45,889 bases of DNA. Origin: a virus. Position 1 is the stretch's first letter; every line of letters starts with the position of its first letter. The translations under genes and the position numbers were made by a program. The notes beneath the pieces are model-generated. The model saw nothing but the letters and a program-made list of their open reading frames with translations, was not told the DNA's origin and ran no database searches. This document shows positions 38,573 through 45,889 of the stretch, in pieces. The stretch is from IMG/VR virus record IMGVR_UViG_3300049796_000005, positions 1 through 45,889 of that record; one strand, given 5' to 3'.

Positions 38573-39941
38573 CTCCAACGATTTCACTGATGCTGTGTTC
38601 TTAGCTCAGTCGTATGGGTTGCCGCCCGATCCGTGGCAAGAGCTGGTCTTAGAATCGTGGCTAGGGATGAGGGCAGACGGTAAGTGGGCTGCGTCCCGAT
38701 GCGGCCTGGCGGTCCCCCGTCAGAACGGCAAGAACGGCGTTATTGAAATGCGCGAGCTGTATGGGATGATCACTTTGGGTGAGAAATTCTTGCACACGGC
38801 GCACGAGGTTAAGACCGCGCGCAAGGCGTTCTTGCGGCTGGCCTCGTTTTTCGAAGACGGCAAGAACTACCCCGAACTCGCAGCGATGGTCAAAGAGATC
38901 CGCAAGACCAACGGTCAAGAAGCGGTTGTACTGCATAACGGGGGGTCCGTTGAGTTCGTAGCGCGGTCCAAAGGCTCGGGCCGCGGCTTCTCCGTAGACA
39001 TCCTCGTCATGGACGAGGCGCAGGAACTCTCCGAAGAGTCTTTGGAAGCGCTTGGGTTCACCACCTCGGCGTCGCCTAACTACCAACACATTTTCACAGG
39101 TACCCCACCTGGCCCGAAAGCCAACGGCGAGGTTTTTACACGTATACGGACTAACGGCAACGCTGGAGATGATCTCCGTCTCGCGTGGCTAGAATGGTCT
39201 TGCCAGCCGAAATCAGTCGATGACGAAATCGACTTAGATGACCGGCGGAACTGGGCAAGTGTCAATCCTGCCCTCGGATACCGGCTCGCGTGGGACACAT
39301 TAGAGGACGAGCGCGCTAGCTTCTCTGATGAGGGTTTCTCACGCGAGCGCCTGGGCATGTGGGGTGCGGGGGCATCGACCGCCATTATCCCCGCTGCGGT
39401 CTGGGCTCGCGGAGCCGACGGGTCGTCGGAGGTCACGGATACTCTGGCCTTCGCGATTGACGCGGATTCTGATGGTGAGCGGGCCTCAATATCGGTAGCG
39501 GGTATGCGCAAAGACGGTAAGTACCACGTAGAGGTCACAGACAACAGTCCTGGTACGGATTGGGTATCCGATCGGATACGGGCGCTTGTCGCCCAGTGGC
39601 AACCGTGTGCGCTTGTAGCCAATGGCCCAGCCGCTGCGCTGCTACCGGAACTGGACGACAAGATTCCGGTACTGGTCGTAGGGACGACGGAGTTCGCTGT
39701 GGCGTCTCTGGCGTTTAAGAACCTCGCTGTTGCTGGAAACATACGGCATCTCAATCAGCCGGTTTTGAATGTGGCGCTGGATGTCGCCCGCCGCCGGCCT
39801 TCGGGTGATTCTTGGATTCTTAGCCGCCGCGACTCTGCGGCGGACATTACGCCGCTCGTGTCAGCGGCTTTAGCTTTGTACGGATTCATGGTTGGGCGCC
39901 CTAAACGCCGCCCCAAAAGTCGGAAGGTTTTGGTGCTGTGA
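38505..39941 (+). CDS. terL: Terminase large subunit
   Basis: 478 aa, ATG at 38505. ATPase domain with Walker A-like VPRQNGKN (70-77) and Walker B ILVMDEAQE (D170, E171), a coupling motif FTGTPPG, then a RuvC-like nuclease domain with FAIDADSDG (D319, D321) and further acidic residues. Motor of DNA packaging and cutter of concatemers. Basic C-terminus (RPKRRPKSRKV). The frame ends in a GTGA overlap with a microprotein gene. Confidence 0.9.
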   Translation: MSLTNGVAVGAQVPRVRNVPRASSNDFTDAVFLAQSYGLPPDPWQELVLESWLGMRADGKWAASRCGLAVPRQNGKNGVIEMRELYGMITLGEKFLHTAHEVKTARKAFLRLASFFEDGKNYPELAAMVKEIRKTNGQEAVVLHNGGSVEFVARSKGSGRGFSVDILVMDEAQELSEESLEALGFTTSASPNYQHIFTGTPPGPKANGEVFTRIRTNGNAGDDLRLAWLEWSCQPKSVDDEIDLDDRRNWASVNPALGYRLAWDTLEDERASFSDEGFSRERLGMWGAGASTAIIPAAVWARGADGSSEVTDTLAFAIDADSDGERASISVAGMRKDGKYHVEVTDNSPGTDWVSDRIRALVAQWQPCALVANGPAAALLPELDDKIPVLVVGTTEFAVASLAFKNLAVAGNIRHLNQPVLNVALDVARRRPSGDSWILSRRDSAADITPLVSAALALYGFMVGRPKRRPKSRKVLVL

Positions 39942-40021
39942 TTTGCACCAGTTGCAACAAACAGGAGGCCAAGACGGCGGAAGAGTTCCTGTCGGCGCTA
40001 GCGGGAAGGGCGGCTGTCTAG
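39938..40021 (+). CDS. Microprotein between terminase and portal, 27 aa
   Basis: GTG at 39938 overlaps the terminase stop; its TAG abuts the portal GTG at 40022. Contains one C-x2-C pair (MICTSCNKQEAK) and an amphipathic helix. Tight coupling on both sides argues for translation. Function unknown. Confidence 0.45.
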   Translation: MICTSCNKQEAKTAEEFLSALAGRAAV

Positions 40022-41443
40022 GTGTTCACGGATGTAGTAATTGGTTTCCCGCAGGTGCCTGACCTGACGCATCAGGAACAGAATATATTAGATCGGCTTA
40101 TCCACCAGTACAAGTGGAAGATGGGTCGTAACCTTCTGCGGTCGCGGTATTACGACTCTCTGAATGTCTTAAAAGACTATGAGATTTCGATCCCGCCGCA
40201 GATGAAGCAGTTTGAGACTGTTGTCGGGTGGCCGGCTAAGGCCGTGGACTCGTTGTCGCGCCGGTGCAAGCTCGACGGTTTTGTCGTACCTAACTTGGAT
40301 ACTGAGTCGCTGGGTATTGACGACATGTGGGCGGATAACCGCATGGAGATTGAGGCGCCACAAGCGCATACCTCCGCGCTTATTCATTCGTGCGCCTTCA
40401 TCGCTACCACGCTTGGCGACGTTTCGATGGGCGAGCCTGAGATTCTTATTACGGCCCGGTCGGCTCTGTCGGCTACGGCTCTGTGGAATCCGCGCACGCG
40501 CCGCCTCGACGCGGCGCTGTCTATCATCAGTTACCGGCAACAGCTGGCGACGGATCTGATAAAAACAGATTTGATTATGTACTTACCTGATCAGGTAATT
40601 CAGGTTTATACGGATGAGCGCGGGATGTGGCAGGTTGAGCGCACTTCGCACTCTCTGGGCCGCGTGCCGGTCGAGGTTTTGGTGTACAAGCCGCGCCTGG
40701 ATCGGTGGGCGGGTTCGTCCAGGATTTCGCGCGCGGTCATGTCGATCACAGATGAGGCTGTCCGCACAGTGTTGCGCGCGGAAGTGTCTGCGGAATTCTT
40801 CTCCTCGCCCCAGCGGTATATCTTGGGTGCCGATCCCGACGCCTTTGAGGGCGTCGACGGCCGTGTCCGCACCGGCTGGGAGGCCATAATGGGGCAGATG
40901 CTGGCGATGTCTAGAGATGAGGAAGGCAATCTGCCTGTGGTGGGGCAGTTCGCGCAGCAGTCTATGGAGCCGCACTTTGCGCATCTTAGGTCGGCCGCCA
41001 CGCGCTTCGCTGGGGAGACAAACTTACCGGTCGGGTCGCTTGGCATCGTCCAGGACAATCCGTCGTCCGCTGAGGCCATTGACGCAGCCAAAGAAGAGCT
41101 GATTAACGAGGCTGAGGACGCCGATACGGTGTTCGGGTATGCGTGGGCGAGCGCGGTTCGTACGGGCCTCCAGTTGCGCGAGAATCGCATGGACATGCCG
41201 CGGGAGTGGCGCAAGTTGACGGCTAAATGGCGCGACCCAAAGACGCCGTCCAAGTCGTCCGCGGCGGATGCGGTGCTTAAGACGGTGCAGGCTTTCCCCT
41301 GGATGGCTGAGTCGCCTACGGCGCTTGAGCAGCTGGGCTGGGACCAGACGACTATTGCACGGGCGCTCGCCGAGAAAGCGAAGATGCCTCCGGTACCTGC
41401 GGCTCCGGTTGCGGTACCTGTGACTAAGCCAGTTACAAAATAG
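40022..41443 (+). CDS. Portal protein (SPP1 Gp6-like)
   Basis: 473 aa, GTG start one base after the TAG of the microprotein. Pattern of the Gp6-like family: LRSRYYDSLNVLKDY, VVGWPAKAVDSLSRR, a central wing domain, RFAGETNLPVGSLGI, then the long helix with SSAEAIDAAKEELI and a crown ending in a Pro/Val-rich tail. Twelve copies form the DNA entrance of the capsid. Confidence 0.9.
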   Translation: MFTDVVIGFPQVPDLTHQEQNILDRLIHQYKWKMGRNLLRSRYYDSLNVLKDYEISIPPQMKQFETVVGWPAKAVDSLSRRCKLDGFVVPNLDTESLGIDDMWADNRMEIEAPQAHTSALIHSCAFIATTLGDVSMGEPEILITARSALSATALWNPRTRRLDAALSIISYRQQLATDLIKTDLIMYLPDQVIQVYTDERGMWQVERTSHSLGRVPVEVLVYKPRLDRWAGSSRISRAVMSITDEAVRTVLRAEVSAEFFSSPQRYILGADPDAFEGVDGRVRTGWEAIMGQMLAMSRDEEGNLPVVGQFAQQSMEPHFAHLRSAATRFAGETNLPVGSLGIVQDNPSSAEAIDAAKEELINEAEDADTVFGYAWASAVRTGLQLRENRMDMPREWRKLTAKWRDPKTPSKSSAADAVLKTVQAFPWMAESPTALEQLGWDQTTIARALAEKAKMPPVPAAPVAVPVTKPVTK

Positions 41444-41497
41444 ATTTCCTGCTCGGCGCGAGGCTGAGCGGATAGAACCCGCGACGGGGGAGTAAAA

Positions 41498-42076
41498 GTG
41501 AGTGATCCAGTAGAAAAGTCCGGCGCTGATGTTGTGGTAGAGGATGCCCCAGCCGCTGCGGTTGATAATGCCGCGCAGGATGCGCCAAAAGCGGGGGATG
41601 AAACCCTCGGGGATGCTGGTAAAAAGGCACTCATTGCTGAGAGAGCAGAGAAGAAAGCTCTTGCCAAGGCAAATGCTGAATTGATCGCGAAGGTCAAGGC
41701 ATTTGAGGATGCGCAGCTATCTGACACAGAAAAGCAGTCTAAGCGGCTTGCTGAACTGGAGAAAGAGGCGGCGTCCGCCCGCAGCGAGGCGATCCGTTAC
41801 CGGATTGCAGCAAAATTCCAGGTATCCGACGAGGATGCCGAACTCTTTCTTACAGGTAGTGACGAAGAATCACTCACTAAACAGGCCACGCGGTTGTCAG
41901 AACGAGCCGCCGCGGCCAAGCCAAAGTCTGGCGCGTATGTGCCAGGCGAGGGCCGGACCACCCAAAACACCCCCAATATTGACGATGAAATCGCCGCTGC
42001 TCAGAAGGCACGTAACTTTACACGGGTTATCGCGCTTAAAGAGCAGCAATCTGCCCAGCAACGGGCATCTAAATAA
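41498..42076 (+). CDS. Capsid scaffolding protein
   Basis: 192 aa, GTG at 41498 with GGGGGAGTAAAA upstream. Acidic Ala-rich N-terminus, then a long coiled coil (about 42-105, ERAEKKALAKANAELIAKV), then a DAELFL segment and basic C-terminal part. Just before the capsid gene, as scaffolds usually are. No separate maturation protease was seen in this region. Confidence 0.8.
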   Translation: MSDPVEKSGADVVVEDAPAAAVDNAAQDAPKAGDETLGDAGKKALIAERAEKKALAKANAELIAKVKAFEDAQLSDTEKQSKRLAELEKEAASARSEAIRYRIAAKFQVSDEDAELFLTGSDEESLTKQATRLSERAAAAKPKSGAYVPGEGRTTQNTPNIDDEIAAAQKARNFTRVIALKEQQSAQQRASK

Positions 42077-42095
42077 GCCATAGGAAGGCTATATT

Positions 42096-43343
42096 ATGTC
42101 CGGTATCACTGGGTTGGGCACAACCTATAATCTCCCTAACTTCCACGGGGAGCTTTTCGCGCTTACTCCGTCTGACACCCCACTGCTTTCCGCGGCGGGC
42201 GGCCTCGGCGGCGGCGCGCAGACTGACTCGACCGCGTTTGAATGGCAGACGTACGACTTGCGGGACGCGGCCAGCCGCCCCCGTCTAGAAGGCGCTGATG
42301 CCCCGACAGCGGAAGAGCGCGTGCGCGCGAACGTCGAGAACGTGGTGCAGATTTTCCACGAGTCGGTGCAGACCTCGTACACCAAGGCCGCAGCGAGTGG
42401 TCAGTACAACACCGTTACAGGTGCCCCATTCTTCTCGAACTCGGGCGAGCCTAACCCTGTGGTAAATGAGCACTCTTGGCAGATCATGCAGGCGCTCAAG
42501 CAGATCGCCCGCGATGTCAACTACACGTTCTGGAACGGCACGAAGGTTAAGCCGACGGACAACACCACGGCCCGCGCGACTCAGGGGCTTCTGGGTGCGC
42601 TGACGTCGAATGCTCAGGTAGCTCCGGGTTCGGTTCTCCGTACCGGTGCGACGTCGGCTACAGACACGATCACGGTCACCCACTCGCTTGTCGCTGCCAA
42701 CGGCGACAAGGTCGTCTTCACGGCAGTGGGCGCGTCTACCGCGATTGTTCCTGGCCGCGCGTACTACGTGCAGTCCAACTCGACCACGGCGTCATTCAAG
42801 GTTTCCGCTACTAGTGGTGGCGCGGCCATCACGGTTGGCACCGCGACGGGCATCGCTTTCTATGAGCTGCACGCTACGGCTGTCAGCACAACTCCCAGTA
42901 GCATTGTTACTCCCGACACCATCGGTACGCTGCTGCAGAGTGTGTTTGATAACGGTGGGATCACAGAGCAGGGCACCGCGACCCTTTTCGTGCCTTCCAG
43001 CCAGAAGCGCGCCATCTCTAAGGCGTACTCCATCGCGTATTCCTCGACTGCCGGCCTCATGAACGGTACCCGAAACGTGGGCGGGGTCGACATGGACACC
43101 ATCGTGACCGATTTCGGCACCTTGAACATCGTGGTTGACCGGGTTCTGCCGGCCGACGCCGTGGTTGTGGTGTCGCTGGAGCAGATTGATCCAGTATTCC
43201 TGAACATCCCCGGAAAGGGAGTCCTGTTCGAGGAAGAGCTTGCCAAGACCGGCGCTGCGGATCGCACGCAGATCTACGGTGAAATCGGCTTGAAGTATGG
43301 CAATCAGGCTGCTCATGGCGTTATTCGTGGGCTTTTCGGTTAA
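42096..43343 (+). CDS. Major capsid protein (DUF5309/SU10-like, HK97 fold)
   Basis: 415 aa, ATG with AGGAAGG upstream. N-terminal GITGLGTTYNLPNFHGELF-like stretch, FEWQTYDLRDA, VVQIFHESVQTSYTKAAASG, VNYTFWNGT: features of the DUF5309 capsid family. Residues about 178-260 form an extra Thr/Val/Gly-rich beta insertion (DTITVTHSLVAANGDKVVF), probably a surface domain. HK97-like spine helix and P-domain elements on both sides of it. Major shell protein. Confidence 0.9.
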   Translation: MSGITGLGTTYNLPNFHGELFALTPSDTPLLSAAGGLGGGAQTDSTAFEWQTYDLRDAASRPRLEGADAPTAEERVRANVENVVQIFHESVQTSYTKAAASGQYNTVTGAPFFSNSGEPNPVVNEHSWQIMQALKQIARDVNYTFWNGTKVKPTDNTTARATQGLLGALTSNAQVAPGSVLRTGATSATDTITVTHSLVAANGDKVVFTAVGASTAIVPGRAYYVQSNSTTASFKVSATSGGAAITVGTATGIAFYELHATAVSTTPSSIVTPDTIGTLLQSVFDNGGITEQGTATLFVPSSQKRAISKAYSIAYSSTAGLMNGTRNVGGVDMDTIVTDFGTLNIVVDRVLPADAVVVVSLEQIDPVFLNIPGKGVLFEEELAKTGAADRTQIYGEIGLKYGNQAAHGVIRGLFG

Positions 43344-43352
43344 GACACCCCC

Positions 43353-43787
43353 ATGGCGCCCCTGATCGTCCGCGCTGATGTCGAGGTGAGACTAGGACAG
43401 ACTCTAGTCTCACCAGAGACATTGCAGGTAGATGACTTGATTATCTACGCCAGCGCTCGATTGCGGCGTTTGGTGCCTGATCTTGATGCCCGTGTAGCTG
43501 AGTGGACCGCAGACCCTATACCGGTCACAGCGCTTGATCCTGATTTGGTCAAAGGCGCGATGGTCTCCGCAGTTGTGCGGGCTCTGGATTTCTCCCGTGT
43601 CGGCCGGAGAATTAAGTCCGAAGAATATCCCGAAATCCGAACCACATATAATACAGATAAAGCGGATGAGTCGGGTGTGTTCTTTACGGACTCTGAATTG
43701 GACGATCTGGCGTACATACCATCAGCCGGATCGGGCGCTGTAGCCTTCTCGATCTCTACGATCCCGGTCCGCAGTGTCACTCCCTGA
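43353..43787 (+). CDS. Head-to-tail adaptor
   Basis: 144 aa, ATG nine bases after the capsid stop region. Helical N-terminal half (VRADVEVRLGQTLVSPETLQ, IIYASARLRRLVP) of the Gp15/Gp19-like adaptor type, then VKGAMVSAVVRALDFSR and a flexible C-terminus. Forms the ring below the portal. Placement between capsid and stopper supports the call. Confidence 0.75.
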   Translation: MAPLIVRADVEVRLGQTLVSPETLQVDDLIIYASARLRRLVPDLDARVAEWTADPIPVTALDPDLVKGAMVSAVVRALDFSRVGRRIKSEEYPEIRTTYNTDKADESGVFFTDSELDDLAYIPSAGSGAVAFSISTIPVRSVTP

Positions 43788-44154
43788 GAACTGGACGCTC
43801 CTCCGCCGGGGTACTCCCTCTGTCGATCCCTCAACTGGAAATAAGAGACCGGGATCGGTCACGGAGGTTCCCTGGCGGGGGCTCATCCAGGTCGCCCTGA
43901 TTGAGCGGCGCACAGATGAGCCTTTGGCCACCGGTGCGCTGACTGAAATGCTGCTCTTGCTCGATCCGGGCATTGTCACCAACCATATGGATGTGTGGCG
44001 GTTCGACGGGCCGTCGATGGTCGGGGATATCGTCAAAGTAGGACAGACTGTGCAGGTCAAGGGCACGCCACGCGCACGACGACCTGTGCGGGGTACACGC
44101 CCGGATTCGTATATTGTGGCAGTTGTACGGTATGCCACCGATTTGATGGAGTGA
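43774..44154 (+). CDS. Head-to-tail stopper (DUF6093-like)
   Basis: 126 aa, GTG inside the end of the adaptor gene. Beta-rich: RRGTPSVDPSTGNKRPGSVT, VWRFDGPSMVGDIVKVGQT and PDSYIVAVVRYATD. Position after the adaptor and this beta-barrel-like pattern fit the stopper that keeps packaged DNA inside the head. Confidence 0.7.
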   Translation: MSLPENWTLLRRGTPSVDPSTGNKRPGSVTEVPWRGLIQVALIERRTDEPLATGALTEMLLLLDPGIVTNHMDVWRFDGPSMVGDIVKVGQTVQVKGTPRARRPVRGTRPDSYIVAVVRYATDLME

Positions 44155-44155
44155 A

Positions 44156-44365
44156 ATGGCTGAGTTGGTTCGGTTTACGGATGAGGCTGGGACGCATTAC
44201 ACGCAAAAAGGGTCGCGGTTTCACCGGGATTACTTGCGGGATCATGCCGAAGAGATTGAGGCCGTCGAGCCAGTAGAGCCGGTAGAGGTCAAGATCGGTG
44301 TACCTGCGGCTAAGTCGCTGGCAGTGGTGAAAGACCTCGAGCTTAAGGCCCCTAAACAGTCGTGA
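44156..44365 (+). CDS. Small head-tail region protein, 69 aa
   Basis: ATG at 44156, one base after the previous stop. Begins ELVRFTDEAGTHYTQKGS; acidic, with a tandem VEPVEPVEV stretch in the middle. Small proteins of this kind are common between stopper and tail completion genes in actinophages. Function unknown. Confidence 0.6.
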   Translation: MAELVRFTDEAGTHYTQKGSRFHRDYLRDHAEEIEAVEPVEPVEVKIGVPAAKSLAVVKDLELKAPKQS

Positions 44366-44670
44366 TCGAGAGCGCGGTCATTGTCTGGTATCCGAATGCG
44401 GAGGCTGAGATTCTGTCGGCCACGACTGAGGAGCGCATCAAGGTCGCAGAGCGGATTGTGGACGACGCACAGCAACACGCACCGGTCCGTACGGGTGCTT
44501 TCCGCGATGGACTGCATGTCGAGATCAGCGGCGACGAAGTAGACATTGTTGACGATGATCCTGCCGCATTTTTCATCGAATACGGCACGATAGATACACC
44601 CCCTGCGGGTGTCATTACCGAAGCCGCCGAGAATGAGGGCGAATACCACGGGAAGAGGCCAGGCAAGTGA
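44362..44670 (+). CDS. Tail completion / HK97 gp10-like protein
   Basis: 102 aa, GTG in GTGA-type overlap with the previous stop. ERIVDDAQQHAPVRTGAFRDGL followed by FFIEYGTIDTPPAG: the helix plus APV-RTG-x-[LF] and FxEYGT pattern of HK97 gp10-like proteins that help form the head-tail junction. Confidence 0.8.
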   Translation: MIESAVIVWYPNAEAEILSATTEERIKVAERIVDDAQQHAPVRTGAFRDGLHVEISGDEVDIVDDDPAAFFIEYGTIDTPPAGVITEAAENEGEYHGKRPGK

Positions 44671-45113
44671 CTTCTCCCGTTCCTTTCGCTCCCGGTGCTG
44701 TCCGAGAGTTCCTGCTGGCGCAGGCGCAGTACACGGCGCTTAATGTGCAGAGCACGACTACACGGGACTTGCCGGAAGAGATTACCGGCCCGTGTGTGCT
44801 GATTCGCGCGGTGCGAACTGATGGTACTGATCCTTTTCTGCGGCGTTCGCGCATTCAGGTCGACGTTGTGGTGCCTAAGCTGGAGATTTTGGGCGGCACT
44901 GTCGACCCTGATGAGCTGGCTTGGGATATCGCGGCGACAGCAGGTCAGTTGCTCGGAAGGGCGGCTAATATTAGCTTTCGGGATGCCGCCTGGGCGGGTA
45001 AATGGATAGAGGGTCCTTTGTCGGGTGGGACCGACACGTCTCGGGGCGCGGATAATCCTTTATATCGTGTATTGGTTAGGGTCGAACTCAAAATGAGAGC
45101 GCCGAGGAGCTGA
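44667..45113 (+). CDS. Tail terminator, complete copy
   Basis: 148 aa, GTG overlapping the previous stop (GTGA). VREFLLAQAQYTALNVQSTT, then CVLIRAVRTDGTDPFLRRSRIQVDVVVP and the C-terminal YRVLVRVELKMRAP, the alternating strand-helix plan of tail terminators. Last 83 residues are repeated at the window start with one substitution. Caps the tail tube at its head-proximal end. Confidence 0.8.
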   Translation: MTSPVPFAPGAVREFLLAQAQYTALNVQSTTTRDLPEEITGPCVLIRAVRTDGTDPFLRRSRIQVDVVVPKLEILGGTVDPDELAWDIAATAGQLLGRAANISFRDAAWAGKWIEGPLSGGTDTSRGADNPLYRVLVRVELKMRAPRS

Positions 45114-45163
45114 ATCTTGATTGATTTTGATCCGTTCCATCCTATCTGTTTTCAGTGCGGTTC
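44862..45163 (+). repeat. Right copy of terminal overlap, block 1
   Basis: Partner of 1-302 (12 mismatches, no gaps). The identity stops 47 bases into the HNH gene. Confidence 0.95.
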
Positions 45164-45734
45164 GCCAATGAACACCCAGGGCGGTACGAAGGCGGGGTGT
45201 GCTAAGTGCAACGGCACCGCTCGCAAACGCAGATACAGAGAATCTCATCGCGAGAAGCTACGCGCTTCGAATCGCATTTATCGCGCTGAGAATTTAGAGC
45301 AGGTCCGTGAGGCCGGGCTGCGGCACTATTACAAGAAGCGCGACCACTACCAAGAGTACGGACGAGCTTATTACGCAAACAATAGAGAACGTCGCGCCGA
45401 GTATGCCAAGCAATACCAGAAAGACAATCCAGAAGTGTACCAAGCCATGAGTGCTCGTCGCCGCACACGCATTGAGACAGGCATGACAGCGGAAGACCGG
45501 GCCACGTCAGTAGAATGGCGTCGCTTTCTGCGATATTGCCCGTGCTATTACTGCGGGGAGTTCGCGGAAGTCACCCACGTCGACCACATGCTTCCGTTGA
45601 GCCGTGGCGGCACCGATCACTGGTTTAATCTGCAGCAATCGTGCCGCAGCTGCAACCTCAGCAAGCACACAAAGACCGCCGAGGAATTTATGGCCGTAAA
45701 ATATGCGGCTCACGCGCCCAAGTGGGCCACATAA
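45117..45734 (+). CDS. HNH endonuclease, allele 2 (205 aa)
   Basis: TTG start as in allele 1. The first 16 residues are identical to allele 1 (and the DNA is identical up to 45163); then the sequence diverges: a different zinc-finger segment (C-x2-C, GC-x-KC) and a basic Tyr/Arg/Asn-rich middle of another length. The C-terminal HNH core is similar: CPCYYCGEF, VTHVDHMLPLSRGG, WFNLQQSC, C-x2-CNLSK. Homologous but clearly different nuclease at the same genomic site, so probably an allelic variant with altered DNA recognition. Confidence 0.85.
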   Translation: MIDFDPFHPICFQCGSPMNTQGGTKAGCAKCNGTARKRRYRESHREKLRASNRIYRAENLEQVREAGLRHYYKKRDHYQEYGRAYYANNRERRAEYAKQYQKDNPEVYQAMSARRRTRIETGMTAEDRATSVEWRRFLRYCPCYYCGEFAEVTHVDHMLPLSRGGTDHWFNLQQSCRSCNLSKHTKTAEEFMAVKYAAHAPKWAT

Positions 45735-45747
45735 AAAGGAGTACACC

Positions 45748-45889
45748 TTGTCTATACACGCCGACCCAAATAAGGCTTTTGTCTGGTTGGAGGGCGATGC
45801 GTTTAGAGCCCCCGCCGGAACTGCCCGTCCCGCAAGTCCTTTCGTCGATAACCCGGTAACCGGTTCCCTTGCGTGGGACGCCCTAGGCG
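45748..45889 (+). CDS. Major tail protein, 5' part only (window ends inside the gene)
   Basis: First 47 codons of the tube protein, complete at 952-1767. Here the start codon is TTG with AAAAGGAGTACACC upstream, and residue 3 is Ile in place of Thr. After the first 15 bases it is identical to the other copy. Confidence 0.85.
   Translation, partial: MSIHADPNKAFVWLEGDAFRAPAGTARPASPFVDNPVTGSLAWDALG
45748..45889 (+). repeat. Right copy of terminal overlap, block 2
   Basis: Partner of 952-1093. The offset between copies differs by 65 bases from that of block 1, which equals the length difference of the two HNH loci. Confidence 0.95.

Noticed and set aside
40606-41727. Long minus-strand frame opposite the portal and scaffold genes
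   Set aside because: Ser/Ala-rich, without motifs, opposite two well-supported genes in a co-directional late operon.
1-45889. Temperate phage with integrase and attachment site
   Set aside because: No tyrosine or serine integrase, excisionase, ParA/ParB or clear immunity repressor was found on either strand. The operator pair alone does not prove lysogeny.
44862-45889. True direct terminal repeats of the virion DNA
   Set aside because: Exact terminal repeats are kept identical by replication. Here the copies differ at 17 aligned bases and contain different HNH genes.

Overview
The window is an essentially complete genome of a tailed bacteriophage (siphovirus morphotype, HK97-like virion) of a mycolic-acid-containing actinobacterium (a Gordonia/Rhodococcus/Tsukamurella-type host). 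Host evidence: an endolysin ending in LGFP-type repeats (a cell-wall binding module of Corynebacteriales), a LysB-like esterase with a GYSGG motif, a WhiB-family Fe-S regulator, and actinophage families such as DUF2744, Gp37-like, DUF5309 capsid and FDXHR zinc protein. No integrase, excisionase or recognisable repressor was seen, so a lytic lifestyle is likely but not proven.

The ends overlap: positions 1-302 match 44862-45163 and 952-1093 match 45748-45889. The molecule is therefore circular or circularly permuted, with a unit length of about 44.8 kb. The copies are not identical. They carry 12 mismatches in the left block and 5 in the right block, nearly all silent or conservative, and between them lie two clearly different HNH endonuclease alleles (230 aa and 205 aa). 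This looks like two natural haplotypes joined at the ends of one assembly.

Layout. 38.1-45.1 kb and 1-16.6 kb (+ strand): virion and lysis genes in the order terminase small/large, portal, scaffold, capsid, head-tail connectors, tail terminator, HNH, major tail protein, tail chaperones with a -1 frameshift, tape measure, distal tail and tail-tip proteins, endolysin, then four membrane or holin-associated proteins ending at back-to-back terminators. 16.7-18.3 kb (- strand): a short block of small unknown genes with its own promoters and palindromic operators. 18.3-33.1 kb (- strand): a long, tightly overlapped early operon with an OB-like protein, RecB/Cas4-like exonuclease, an alanine-repeat protein, SF2 helicase, primase-helicase, family A DNA polymerase, a DUF6378 protein, LysB and many small unknowns. 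33.1-33.9 kb: a non-coding control region with duplicated motifs, a paired operator, a large hairpin and a leaderless promoter. 33.9-36.9 kb (+ strand): winged-helix-like, nuclease, zinc-ribbon, WhiB and FDXHR genes. 36.9-38.3 kb: a strongly structured presumptive non-coding RNA, a tRNA-Met(CAT), an HNH endonuclease, a P-loop kinase gene interrupted by a TGA, and the probable packaging/late-promoter region.

Most promising for follow-up: the multi-hairpin RNA beside the tRNA (36.96-37.32 kb), the duplicated elements in the 33.1-33.9 kb control region, the divergent HNH locus at the contig ends, and the CAG/CTG-repeat alanine proteins.
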